The translations under genes and the position numbers were made by a program. From contig VXAI01000020.1 in assembly GCA_013399305.1 (NCBI GenBank), forward strand, positions 2,918,262 to 2,982,261: a stretch of 64,000 nucleotides of DNA, written 5' to 3'. Positions 40,067-53,800 of this stretch are shown here, one piece after another. Every line of letters starts with the position of its first letter. Positions within the stretch are counted from its first letter, which is position 1. The notes under the pieces are model-generated. The model was not told the DNA's origin, searched no databases, and saw only the letters and a list, made by a program, of their open reading frames with translations. The DNA comes from Rostratula benghalensis. Taxonomy: Eukaryota > Chordata > Aves > Charadriiformes > Rostratulidae.

Positions 40067-43000
40067 CTAAGGCCACATGATGTATTTCATGTTGAGGCTG
40101 GAAACAACTGCACTGGCTCCTGTAACCTTTTTTTCTGAGCATATTTCATTCCTAAACCTGTATCCCAAAGATGCAACTTCTTTGTCTTGCAGCATCCTGA
40201 GAAGGGGACTGTAGAACTTGAGGAGCTACAGATCACCTGAGTAGCTCTGTTCATTTTAGGACTTTTCCCAGACATAATTTTCAATGCACTCCAGTGCTGA
40301 CACATATACCCACCTAATTACTCGTGTGCTCTATACTCCCTCTTCTTCTAGTCCTTTCTCCTGTGCCGGAACACCAGACTGTAGGATTTACACACCTGCT
40401 GGGAGGAAATGATAAAACAACACTCCAGAGAGCAGCTTTCAGGTGGGAAGGTATCAACAATCTGGGAGAGTGTGGCTGTGTGGCATGCAGAAGCTTCTCT
40501 TGCTAAATGTGGTGTTGAATGTACTCTTAGATGTACTTAGGTGATGATGATGGCACACCATACCTAGAGAATTCACAATGCCTTTTCAGAAAAGAGACCT
40601 TATTGTCCTTCCTGTGTCTGAAAGTTCTCCTTTGAGCATGTCTCAGGCTCTTTCTAAGATTAGTCATTGATTTCTGGCTTAATATGGTAAAGGGCTAATT
40701 TACACACAGTATCTGAAGGTGCTTCAGAGCTCTGTACATCTGACACACTCTCTGTGCCACTGTTTCTGCATGCTGCATGTGCTTTGCCACTTCTCATCAG
40801 GAGTGGCAGCAGTCCCTAACTCCTTCCTTGTGGAATTTCAGCAGCACTCAAGAGAGGACAGATCCTGCATTGCAAGGCTGCAGTCCATCATCTCCAAATC
40901 AAGAGTTAATCTGAGATAGTATGGTTCTGCACCACTTCATTTACTAAGCTGTTAAATATTCAGACCTTGGAGAATGACCAGTACTGCCTATGGTGGATAC
41001 AGAGAACAGTTAACATCAGTCACATACGTATAAACAATTTTCTATGACAACTATTGACCATATCCAGCTATAGATAAACACTATATACAGACACCTGTTG
41101 TTTTGCCTTACACTACACAAAGAGGTGCAAAACAATTCATATACTGTCAGGACTTGTCAAAAATGATTCCCCCAAACCTGTAATAAGCATAATTTGAAAA
41201 TAAAAATGGACAGTTTTCATATACTTGTTTCTCTTTTTTTTCTGTTTCTCTCAAGGCAGAAAACCAATACCAAAATTCTCTGGATGTTTTACAGTTAATC
41301 TAAAAAGAAGGTAGCCATAAATTTCTTATGAGAAAAGTAGCAGTGCTTCAGTTTTAGACTGTTGCAGCCCAAATAAATGCAAATAAAACTGCTCATCTAC
41401 AAAAATACGTTTTAAAAATCATAATTAAGTGCCTCAAACCTTACTTTTTAGGGTAGGATTTTCCAACATGCTCAGCATCAGCCCAGTTGTATTCTCACTG
41501 GAGGCAATGTAATGGCTGGTATTGGTGTCAGTGGAAATGGTTTAGTTGGTCTAACACTGGGTATAACAGGTTAAGATTAGCTCAGAAAAGAAAAGATTGG
41601 AATTTCCCATGCCTCTCCCTTCAATCCACTTCTGCAGATAACTAACTCTGCAATATTTTCCACCTGGATATCATTCAGTGCCTTCCTCTCTTTGGCCAGG
41701 TCTCTTCCTATTCCACCACCCCTCTTTACTTACCCCTACCATCAGTAGATTTGCACCACCTTCCTTCAACAGGGCTAGTTGCCAAGGTGTCATTTGTTTG
41801 GAATCACCAGTTGCTAGAAGTTAGTCACTAAGTTCAAAAAAAGAAACCTTAAGAACAGTTTATTTACCTGCTCAGTAAGGCAGTGGTAAAATGGAGGAGG
41901 CTCTGGGCCCAGAGGAAAGCTGTGGCCTTTGGAAGACCTGCAGTACTGATGTGAAAGACACCTGCAGTGGGGAGAGAGAGCCCCCCGCTGCTGTGTGCGA
42001 CAGCTGAGTGGGAAACCAGCTGTGCCTGTGGAATCAGGGCCCATCTGCAATTGAATGAACATATCACAGGGCTCCATCAGATTCTGCAAAACATAGAGCT
42101 ACTTGAAGCAAATTCACTCTGCTGCTGCCACTCTATTTTGATTGATATGAACAGGTCTTATCTTCAAAAGTATGTATAGCTAAACATGAGTATTTCTATA
42201 TTTCACTTCAGGTTGCATCTTAGACAATTTTGCCTTCTCCCCGCTGCCCCTCCTCCTCTCTTGTTACCTCCACCCTGGAAAAGTCTTATGTGTGGTTAAA
42301 GCATATGCTAAGTGTGGGAGGAAAAAACCTCACCTTCCAAATCTTCATGTCTTTGACAGCAGAGCAGCTGTATATATCCCTCTTCTTTAAAGGTATGAGC
42401 TAGAACTGAAGAATTACTACTCCAAAATCTCTTGCCTTTTGACAGATCTTTTTTGCGTGTGGTGGTTATGGTTGTCAGTAGCAGTTTGTTGAGTTTGTAA
42501 GACTATTTGAGATTGGAAAGAAGGGCCACCTTTTTTTCTCTTAAAGAGGGGGAAATCCAGGAAGAGAATGCCTGCACTGGCCACATGCAGTAGTGCCTAC
42601 ATTTCCAGTTTGACTCATCTGATCTTGCAGTCCTTATTCAACTGTACAGATTTTGCAGGCTCTATGAAGGCAGAGCTGTGCATTCAAGGATGAAAGCCCT
42701 TACCGCTGTCAATCTTGGTACAGATACTCAACTCTCAGCCCAGATACAGCAGCAGTGCTAGGGGATGACACTTACAGTATAAAAACAATTCCTCCTCCAA
42801 CATATGTTGAATGTGACTGCAGCTGTACAGGGAGTGCATCTGATCCTGCATTTTTTTTTTTAATAGGTATCTCACTGATTTTTAGGACAGCCAGCAAAAA
42901 AAAAAATTGGTTTAAAAGCTGATACACACAAAGAAAAAAAAAACCTCTAAATATCAGGAGTTGGCTACGAAGGCTTTGGGGAGAACAAAACTAGAGACCA

Positions 43001-45929
43001 GTCGCCACAGGAGGATAGAAAAATAAGGCAGGTTTCGATGAAGAAAAAAATTCCCTAAAAGGATAACTGTATTTAAAAATAAGGAGGAATAAATTAGGAA
43101 AAAAGGAAAGAGAACTGGCTTTAGAGCCAATTCACATAGGTTGACCAACTGTAATCAATTGTGCTGTTGGTGGTCTTTAAATAAAGGTCAGACAAAATTG
43201 TACCAGAATCCACATGGGGATTATTAAAGTGCTTATTTAAGACAGTGGGTTGCCTGTGGGAGGCAGTGCTCAGTGCTAGTTTCACTGTATTTCTAATAGT
43301 GCTTAATTAGTTTATTATTGCATTTGGAATTACTCCTTTCTTAGAGACTTCAAAGTCTTTTTGTACTGTTCAAAACTCTCTCCCATGCACGTATCTGCCC
43401 AGAGCTGCAATAGAAACATAAATTTATGAGTTCAAAATCTGTATCATCATCTTTGCATCTTATCAAAGTGCTCTGGTCTCACCAATAAGCTCCTATGCCA
43501 ACGATCAATCAAAATATCACCCTCTGCTCCATTGTCAATGCTCGTCTTCTGCCCCTATCATTGAAGCAACATGCCATAAGCTCCATCCACTTGAGAAACT
43601 TGTCATTCCAAGATTGATGATGAAATCATGGCTGTTTACCCTTTGGCAAGCTTAGTTTTCACACTGACAAAAATATTTACCTAGAAAGGTCTGCTGACCT
43701 TCTGTTCCCACAGAAGTTGGATAATTGGAAAACATGTGCAGGAACATAGTCTATATGGTTGCACATCCAAAGTGTGTACAGCTTCTGAATGTAGCCCATA
43801 TAGATTGAAAAAAAAAACTTTTGGAACCGGGACAGTATTGCTGTATATTCTTCTTGTTTCTGTAGCACGCTAAAATGCTTTAAATCAGATAGACAAGCTT
43901 GAAGACAGTTTCCTGGGCTGAGAATGCACAGTAGCTCTTTGCTAAAATACCTCGTGTCATTACCCACCCAAGGGAGAATCTGAAATTTTCCAAAGGACAG
44001 ACCTGTATGTGATTTTAGTACATCCAAAATATTATTTTTTTCCGATCTTGTAACTCAGGCCTATCCAAGACTTTGCAGCTGGATCATTTAAAGCCTCTGG
44101 ACATACAACATGTGAGCATAGCGGCCCTGTGAAAGGCTGTGGTTGAAAATGCTGTACTCCATAGAGCAAGCAGCTCTATGCTGACCTGTGAATAGCCAAT
44201 GCAGGTCCACTTCAGAAACTTGCTGTTCTCGTGTTTGTATCTTCAGCTCAGCGTTCTCACAACCTATGAGCATCTCAGCTCTGGTGCCCATCACCATCAA
44301 CCAGCTCTATGCTGCAGGAACCAAAGGCATCGGAAGGCTTTATTGAATAGCTGCCATCACAGCCAGTCTGACACGATAAAAAACAGAGGGAAGGAGTGAT
44401 GGATGAGAAACATGGAGCTAGCTGCTGCTTGACTGATTGCCACCCTCTACCCCATCGTGGTGTCCAGTGTCAGGCTGTGTCCAGGACTTGAGCTTGTTGA
44501 ATGAAGCATGTTATTTCAGATAGCTCACCTTTTTCCCTTGACACTGAAGTTGTCAGTCCCTGCTTTCAAGGCTTTCAAGAGGTAGCCTGAACTCTTCCTA
44601 AAGGTGCCAAAGCTAAGCTTGCCTTCAGGAAAGTCTATGGTGCTAAGGAGGAGAAGACAATGTTTATGAGTGGAGGTGTGAAAAGTAAGCCTTGGTCTGC
44701 AGAGCAGGAAAGCAGATTGACCAACACTCTGTAGCAGAGCTGCAAAGAGTACCTTGACCTACTGAGAGAGTTTGATGCTTGGCTTAAGCTGCTGTATGTA
44801 TTTTAGGGTCTAACTGGAACTTTCACAATAATTATCTGGATCTGAACAATTACCTGTCCATTATCACTACTGTGAGTTTAACTCTAGTTTTACACAGGGC
44901 TTGAAATGGGAGCACTGTTGGGTCCTTGTACTGCTCACTGCAATATAAATATATAAGGAGCACATATATATATGTATGTATAAACAGACCTACTTTAGGT
45001 TTGAAACTCCTCTGAAAAGTGTGCTCAAAGGCAAAATTGATTTTATAAGATGCGATTATTGTAGGGAACATTTTCCTCTTTTTTACAGAGAGTGTGCAAG
45101 TTGGTCTCGATCTTTCACAAAATGGTATTTGATACGAACTATTATTAGCTGAAAAAGATAATCTGTTCAGTGAAACATGTTCATTTTCTGGTCCTAAATT
45201 GTTTCTGTTCCCTAAAAGCACCAATCCCACAGTAATTCAGAACACAGGCTCTGCTAATGTTATGCTTGATGCACATATTTATCAATCTGATAATTATGCT
45301 TAAAATAAGGGAGGGAAACAAAAAAAGGCTGACTGAGAAAGAATTCTGATCAAATGCTAGAGGCAGACACTGTTCATGTCTGCTAGCACAGAAGTTTACA
45401 AGAAAACAGAAAGATAAAATGCAATTTTACATTTTACTCAGTGCTGTTTATTCAGCTCTTTTTCCCTAAGAATCATTATCAATATTCTGTAGTTATTTAT
45501 GCTTCCCTTTCTGATGGAGCTTGGGCTTGGTCAGCAAATCTTTTCTAGAATAAAGCATTCTTTTTTTTTATATCTACTCACAGATGTTTTAGGATGAGAT
45601 ATTGATTATCCTGTAAATGGACAAGAAAGCAGTTGCTTTTGAACCAGAGGCTTGTTTTCCTCATTACAGCTCTAAACCACTTGCTGGTTTTTTAACCCTA
45701 TTCAATCCCCTGGTTCTGTTTCATCAGCTTCCCTTCTGGGTTCTTTTTCTTTGGTCTCTCCTCTCTCAAATCCTTGAGGTCACAAAATTCCTGGGGTATT
45801 TAACTATTTGTGCTGCATAGTGCTGAGAAAACTAAGGGGTGAGCGTGTGTGTTTGTTTCTATAAATACTTTGCAAACTTAGTGTTGCAGTGCCACTACCA
45901 CTCAAATATTATTGGTGACAAGCTTTTGT

Positions 45930-46312
45930 GGTAGGCTGACCTTGGCTGGCCACCAGGTACCCACCCAGCTGCTCTTTCACTCTTCCTCCTCAACAGATGG
46001 GGGAGAAAATAAGACAGGGTCAAGATACAGACAGGGAGATCACTCACCAATTACTGTTACAGGCAAAACAGACTGAGCTTGAGGAAAATTAATTTAATTT
46101 ATTGCCAATTAAAAATACAGTAGGATAGCTCCAGCACAGGTGCCCATGGGCCACAGACCCTGCTGGAAAACCTGCTCCTGCGAGAGAGCTCCTCTCCATT
46201 GCCTGCAACTTCCTTTAAGGCATGTTCACCCATTCCACCATGGTCCTCCATGAGCTTCAGAGGGATGAGCTGCATCACCATGGTCTTCTCCAAGGGCTGC
46301 AGAGGAATCTCT
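45930..46312 (-). mobile_element. ERV/LTR-type retroelement fragment
   Basis: The plus strand carries wording typical of a common bird LTR-element family in antisense: CAGCTGCTCTTTCACTC, ATGGGGGAGAAAATAAGAC, GAGATCACTCACCAATTACTG, CAGGCAAAACAGACTGAGC and GAAAATTAATTTAATTTATTG. It ends with the CACCATGGTCTTCTCCAAGG and GGGCTGCAGAGGAATCTCT block. The middle (46120-46250) is a shortened version of a region that is usually a set of tandem CTCCAGCGTGGG-like units. Exact family and strand are inferred from memory of such repeats. Confidence 0.65.
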
Positions 46313-49300
46313 AGATTGAATAAATCTTAGAAAGTGCATTTTTTTATCACTGGTATCAAAATACTGTGACCTGAATTTTAAGAGGAAAGTAGCAGGCTGA
46401 GAACAACAACCAGTTAATGAGTGTCTTGTTTTCTTGTTAAACCAAGAAGGACTGGCCTCCTGAATAAGTAATTTGCAGCCCTACCAGCTTCCTAAATGCC
46501 TGTTTGTACTGGAAGCATCAGATAAAGATTCAACACTATGAAAACCAAAGAAATCATAGAAGACAGAGAAGTGAGGGCTGAAACATCGGAAGAGTAAAGA
46601 GGTGGCAGAAGTGAATGGAGGCATCCTGTGTTTATTTGTGAATCTTTGGCCTTACAAGATCTGGGTGGCCACAGAGTACATACGAGGCAATGGTAAATTT
46701 CTGAAGTTTCTGAACTAGAAAGTTGATTGTAAGCATATGCTTATTTGATTTTTACAGTCAAACATTTTTGTCTCCCAAGCACTGCAAACTTTTCCAATAG
46801 ACACACATATTTTTAACTGAAAATGTGTGAATGAAAAAAAAAAAATCTTAGCACCTTCAGGCTGAAGGGCAATTTGGAGGGTAAGGCAAGCATTGCTTTT
46901 AGCAGAAAAAATGCTTGAACTAGGAAGAGATTTAATATCCAGAAGCTGGTGTTGTAATAACCCACAAGTGTTGTAACACAATATCACATACCATCTGAGT
47001 CTTGGGTCACCATCATTCTTTACATGGACAGTCAAGGGCTCATCTTGTGCCTTACAGTAATGAGCATGAATATCAAGGTCTGTGAAGTCACACTTGTGTA
47101 AAAACTGTGTGGCTAGACATTGTCATTTAGAAAAGTGATGAATGGAATCACAATAATCTTTAAAAGTATTCTTGAAGGGAGCTAGAGGCATAGCATCTCC
47201 TAGAGTCAGCGCTTCCTAAAATGACACCGTTAATGAATGCATGACAAAAGCATTTCATATCACACACAGTAAAGAAAAGTCATTTTGCTTCTTTTTGCCT
47301 TTTCCATGAACTAAAGCGATAGTTTTCTATGGCAATATCTTACCGCATACTTCCAGTCACTGAGAATAAAGCACATTCCAACTCACACATTGAAATAAAG
47401 TGGCTCATCAGGGTATAGTGTGGAGGGCTGCTTCCTCCCCCGACAAGTGCTGTCTGAAAGGCAGCACCTTGCCCTGCTGTACACCCATCAGTTTGTACAG
47501 CTTTACATATCTTCCCTTTCCTTTTCCCTGTTTACAGTGGGGCTGTAATTGACCCCTACTACCTCACACCTCCTTTCCCTTCTTGAAAGGCTGAAGAGCT
47601 TCCAGGCAATGGTAAGACCCTGCCTCCCCGCCAGGCTGACGCTCATGCTTCAAATTCTTTGACAGAACACTTCATACACACAACTGTTGGAAGAATTTGA
47701 GGAATCTGACCAGCGACAAATGATTGGTTTGGTTAAGCTTTTAAGCTGGGAATTACGGTCCACTAATGTGCTGCTGTCAGTGTAAGACAAAGAGCTTTCA
47801 GTCAATGGAATACAGTGCCGTACAGATTACTTTACTCTTTCAGAGAAGGACTTTCTCAGCTAAAGAAGAACAGTCATCATATGGAAATTCTGTTTTGCCT
47901 GGAGTGTTTTGCATGTCTGAAAAAAAAAAAGTAGTTATTTTGTGTATTGGGGTGCCCATGAGATTCCGGAGGGGCAGCGAGCCTTGAAAATGTTGACTAC
48001 ATGGGTACCCATCATTCTGGGGCTGGACTCTGCAACCATGTTGGCCCTTCTACATCCTGCATCACTAAAACCACACACTCAGAACTACTAATTGATTGCT
48101 ACCTGTAAATACAAAGCAAGTTAAATGGATAAAATTCTCAGCTGGTGTAAATTAGCCTTGCCTGAGTGGTTTCAGTAGCTGTGCAGAAGTGAAAAAAGAA
48201 ATAAGGGAATCTGCCCACAAATATATGAAATATTAAACAGTAGAATATATTACATCTGTGTGTGCATGTTCACATCTATATAATGAGAATACTCTCACAG
48301 CATTCTGTTCTAACCTTTTTAAAACAAAACCTCAAAATAAGCCAAGTTGATCATATTTTGAGGATACCAGGTTTTGTAAAAATAAACAAAAGAGAAAAAA
48401 GCTTGCAATGCATGAAGCTCTATCTATCTCAATAATACTGTTTCCTAACTATGGCAAGAAGCCATATGGCTACTATTCAGGACTGAACAGAATAGATCTG
48501 AGGCTGTGTGACACTGAAATGCCTCTGACAAGATGAGCCAGTTAAAGGTGGTGCTATTAAAAAGACCGTGCCATTTTCTGACACCACTCTAATACAGTAC
48601 TTGCATACCAAAAGACAGAAAAAACGTGTTTTACCTAGAGCTTTTCTAATTTCTCTCAGAATTCCTATAAAAAAAAGCCATGATTCCTCCCAGCTACTGA
48701 ATTATTCTTGCTTTTAAAACCTTCCTTTTCCCTTTAGCTCCTGATGATTGACTCTTCCCATAAACTGCTTTGTAATACTCTGTATGGAGGACAGTATATA
48801 AAAATAAATTGCATTGAGTTTGATCCAAACATCATTTGACTCAAAATTACACTGAGGTACTGGGTTGGTTTTACCCCCTCCCCATTTCTAGGTCTGACTG
48901 GAAAGCCAAATCCTTTCTATTTGCTATCATAAAGGCTAAATAAAAGGGCAAACAACTCATTGCTGTTTCAATAAAATTCATGTTGTTATTTCAAAACATA
49001 CTTCTGCTTTGTCAGCCCCTACCCTCATGTACTCATTCATACACATTGCCACTTGGATCACTGAGGTGTTTGCATATTACAGACTCTGCAGAAATTATGG
49101 GATCAGGGTATACCTCTTTTGGTAAACCTGATCGCCGGAGAAAGAGTGAGTCTGTTGGAAAATTAGCTTTTATTTACAACACCGTTCAACAGTGAAAAGA
49201 TGTAGCTTCTTGCTATTGTACTGAGGTTATTACTTTCCTTGTAGTAAATCTCAGGACACCCAATTAAAGTTAACTCACGGCTTGCAACAAGCAGCCTGTA

Positions 49301-50796
49301 AAGTTTGCTGGGAAGAGCTGCCATATTGTCATTCAAAGTACTTTATACTAAACAGTGGAAGACAATGACAAAACATCTAATTGTCTGATTATGCTGTAAG
49401 AATAGTTTCTTACATGTACTGAATTTTGCATACCATCAATGAATACAGACTGTGTTCATCACAGCCTCACATAAACAAATAAAAGAAAATAGGGTACAAC
49501 AATGGGTTTCAGCTACTATTGTTCCCAAACAGCAGAGATAATTTTGCTAGTGGGAATAAACAGACTTCTTCAGCAAAGTGGGAATTCTGAGGATGTCCAG
49601 CTCAGGAATAGAATTTTCTGTCCTGACCCTGCATGAGGCACAGGGTAGCCAGAGACCGGCCATCTTCATGAGAGCTGTACACCAGCCATTTAGCAGAGGT
49701 GGTTTGCTTGGAGTAAAAAGATTTTTTATGAGACAGGGAAAGAGAAAAAAGGTACCCTTAGGTTTAGTATTTCATATTTGCCTGCCCCTGGCACTATAGG
49801 GCCAATACAAAAATTCATGTGGTGTGAATGAGGCTCGGGATCAGCAGCTGCTTCATCAGAAGTGCTTAAGCATTTGCTTTTGCCCTGGAGAGATCCCATC
49901 ATAACCATCTGGGAGTCACAATGGAAGCTCAGACCTGGGCAGTTAAAGGAAATGGACACATTTCAGCTTTATGTTCAGGTTTATCCCACAGCTGCTCATT
50001 TGTCTGAGCAATACAACCAGTGAAAAAGGCAGAAGAGGTTCAGTGGGGAAGCTGCACTATTTTCCCACCAGCTTTTCGTTTCTGCTGATTAGGATTACCA
50101 TGGCTGGCCTGCCAGCTGATCACACAGGCAGTACACCTGGTACTGTATATGCAGAACTAAACATGAGTAAGGTGCTCTAATTTCTCTTACTACAATTTAG
50201 GGCAAGACAGAGGTAGAAAAAGGGGACTTTGGATATCTTGTGACAGTAACAGTTCAGTGGAGGGAGTTTTTTACTGTGCCACTACTGCACTGTGAGTACC
50301 TTCACATCAGCCATAACGTAGCCCCACTTCTTCACAGTCCCAACTGTCAAACCATTAAATATAAATTGTGGCCTCGAGGGACACTAGTTTCCAAAAGGGA
50401 GAAGCAATTTAGCCTCCAAAACACATCAGTCTCCAGCTTGTCCTCAAAGGGCTATCAATTGTCCTGAATTATGTATAAAATCAATGTGAGGTGCCGTCTG
50501 CCAGAGATGGGTTGACATTAGCAATTTCATTTTCACTGAGGGGGGTCACAAGTCCCAAATGTTTATAACCACAGAATAACTGCCCATTCCATCCCTATGT
50601 CTCTAGTTCCAAAATTATGCTTATTTTGTTGCATTTTGCAACATGTTGCATGAAAGACCTATTTAATTGCCTGCAATGGGCAAATTTATATGATGTTGTC
50701 AATGGGGTGTTATTATAATCTGCCCATTTCTACTCTAATTAATTATCCTCTCTATTAAATGGACATTCAAAAAATGTGTTTTGTTATTTTTTTTTT

Positions 50797-50811
50797 GGTG
50801 GTGGTGGTGGT
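50797..50811. repeat. (GGT)5 microsatellite
   Basis: Five GGT units preceded by a T-run of about ten bases. Confidence 0.93.
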
Positions 50812-53800
50812 TTGGGTTTCTTTTGTGGGAGATCCCACACAGTATTACACCTAAATGACAAAAATTAGCACTCTGAAGACTCTCAAGGATTTTCATCTGG
50901 TGGAGGATAAACTCCCCTGCAATAAATGCACAAATATGAATAAGTTCGACATACTCATGTGAGTTGGGAGGACAACTAACCTTGCAATGATCTTCATGGA
51001 ACCCTGATGTTTTATTTGACACTGATTATGAATCCTGTCCTTGTAAAATCAAAATCACTGTGCAGGTGTTTTTGAATAATCAGGGACTGTGGCCCACAGA
51101 CCTACAATAAATACACAGCATGTAGCTCATGACCCAGCACTTTACTATATGCTTTTTCTATTGTATGTATTCCTGGAGCAGTATTGAAATCTAATTTCAC
51201 AGAGTCATCTTTCCCTCTCCACTAGAATGGCAGCTGATCTGATATTCCTGACAGCTACTAAAGGTTCGAGTGCCTAGTGGTCTTTGAGACCGTCAACCAA
51301 CAAAATTGCCATCAAAATTCTCTTCCAAATACTCAGTTCCGAAATAGATGTCTGTAAAAGCTCATTTAAACAGGGTCACCTGTCATCACAGCATGGTCCA
51401 GAGTTCAGCAAATATAGTGCCTTAGTGAATACAGTGAGTTGTAATAAACGTAAAGTCATTAAAGGACATTTTTCACAAAGAAGTCAACTGACACTTGAGA
51501 ACAACTTGAAATTGTTATGTCAGTCTCCATTTTCTGAAACAAATGTATTCATGCTTATATTACTGGTTATTCAAGGTTGTTTAGCTTCATATACTACCAT
51601 ATACAGCTGCAGAAATATTACAGACATAAATGTTTTCTCTGAGACAAATAGTGATTTGAGGGCATCCACAATAAGAACATCTCCATTGACTCAGAAGCTT
51701 TGCAACTGCACCCACTTTTGAAGGGCTGTATTCCGCCACTCTTAGTTACGTTCTGTCATGCATAGCTTCAGTAAATATATTGACACTACTGAATTTCAAA
51801 GTGGCAACATCTTTCATGAGAACTTGACCTGATGGACTGCTATTCAGCAAAAGGCATTGCCTTCCAGTGTCTGGAGGACACTGGGAAAAGTCAGAAAACA
51901 ATTTATTTTGTGAATAAATGCAATGGATTTGTGATCAGTTTCCTTCAGGACAAAATTTAGAGTTTTCCACAGATTTTCATAGCAAAACTCAAGAGGCTGT
52001 TTTCAAAATAATAGCATTCACTCAGCATATAAAATATCAAGGCACAATTCCCTGTTCCTGTGCATGGAATGGGGATTTTGCACCCCAAACAGTATTTTAG
52101 GCTTTAAAGTCTTGTCTCGGGAACAGCAAATATTTAATTAGCCATGCCAACAAGGAATAATTGGAAAAACCATAGCAACTAACTCAAAGTTAGAGTTTGG
52201 ATTTAGATACTCTGCAGTCAGATTATTTGGGCTCTAGTCAGTGTGAATTCTTGCCACACAAAAAATGGGAAGATCAAAAAACTTGGCAATAGCCCAGAAT
52301 TCTTCTGTTATAAGACACGACAGCAAAGCAGGTCTTTGAAGTTGCCCTCCCGTTCCATGAGGAGATTTTAAGGTTCGGTTTTACATTTTTTGGTTGTTTT
52401 TCTTGGTTGCCTTCATTCTGCCCAAATGAGGAAAAATCAGTTCTCAGAAAGATAGGACACTGAACATTGCTTCCTGTCTCCGTTGTGCTAAAAGATTCAT
52501 TTTTGTTTATTTCTCAGTTTATCTTAAAATAACCTTGCTGAGCAAACTGCTCTCTGTTAACTTCAAGTCAAAACATACCAGTAATGATTCTAAGTTTTTA
52601 GTGTAATTCCCTCTAATCATCCTAGCACAAAAACTCTGCTTGTTTTTATAACTGCTTTATACAATGCCATCAGTAATGAATGTTCTAGAATTGGAACATA
52701 ATTTTGATTATCTGGCCACTACTTTTGATTTATGGAGCACAGAGACAGCTGGGGTTTTATAATCTCACCCTGCAGTACTGCAGATAACAAATGTAATGTA
52801 ATAATCAAACTTCTGTAACACGGAACACAGAAAGGGTGGGCCCACAGATCTGCCTATCTATATATACCCAACACCACATCAACAAATTTTATCTTCAGAA
52901 GCAGGAATATAAAAGTAATTTCCACAATGCTACTATTCATTATTCATACCCAGAGAGAAATATGTTGCTTTCAGAATGAGTATTTAGGCTCTGCAGGAGG
53001 GGGTGAACCACCTGAAGGTGTTTTCACGAAATTACATAAATGCGTACCACCATGAGGTTTACAAATGCATCAGGGTTAAAAAAAAAAGTCTGCTCAAAAG
53101 AAACCTAATTTAAGAAATAGGAGTAAATATAAGCCAGTTTGAATGATGCAAAATCAATTTTTTTTCTGGGAGTCACACAGGAAAAGTATGAAGTCAACAA
53201 GAACATTCCTGACTAAAAGGAAAAAAAAAAGCTAAATCAACCGCTTCAAGGAAGAAGAGGTTGACCATGTAGTTCAGTTACAGGAGGCTGATCAAAGGTC
53301 TCGAAACAACACCAAAAGAGCTGGTTACATGAATTGAAAATGGGATGGAGAAAACTAGAAAGATTCTCTTAAGGCTTTCCAGGAGAACTAGGAAAGTAGG
53401 ATTTGTTAATGCAAATTAAAAAGGTTTTAAATATATGCTAGGAGAGGGAAATGCAGCAAGCAACAGTCATTCATAAACCTGAGAGCACGCCCTTCCTTAA
53501 TAGAGAAACAAATGGTCCTAAAAACTTTGTAAAAATTAGTCTTTCATAAGGAGGGGAGGGGGAGATGAAAGATGAAATCAATGAGAAAATCATGACCGTC
53601 TCATCCAGGTAGTGGCTGGTTGTAAAGATGATCAGAGTGAGTAGAGGAGAGTACTGAGGTGCCACGTGGGTCTACATGAGCTCCAGGTTTTGTATTTCAG
53701 GAGTCATATGTGGGTGGCTTTCGCGTGCTTAGAGAAGAAGGGCAAGAGATCTGCGACTACACTTAAATCCTCTGAGCACCAGCAGTTCCATTACACACGC

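Larger units (their letters stand above)
35973..45929. other. intergenic desert, no gene
   Basis: Contains T-rich and microsatellite entries at 37228, 37575, 39736 and 40044. About 37340-37470, 38380-38460 and 43150-43340 (with GTGCTTAATTAGTTTATT) are AT-rich unique sequence of possible regulatory type. The open frames at 43677 and 44850 (both minus) have no recognised domain. Confidence 0.5.

Noticed and set aside
51284..51721. 145-codon plus-strand open frame
   Set aside because: No domain, no repeat match, no splice or promoter context. A frame of this length is expected by chance in 64 kb of AT-rich DNA with both strands counted.
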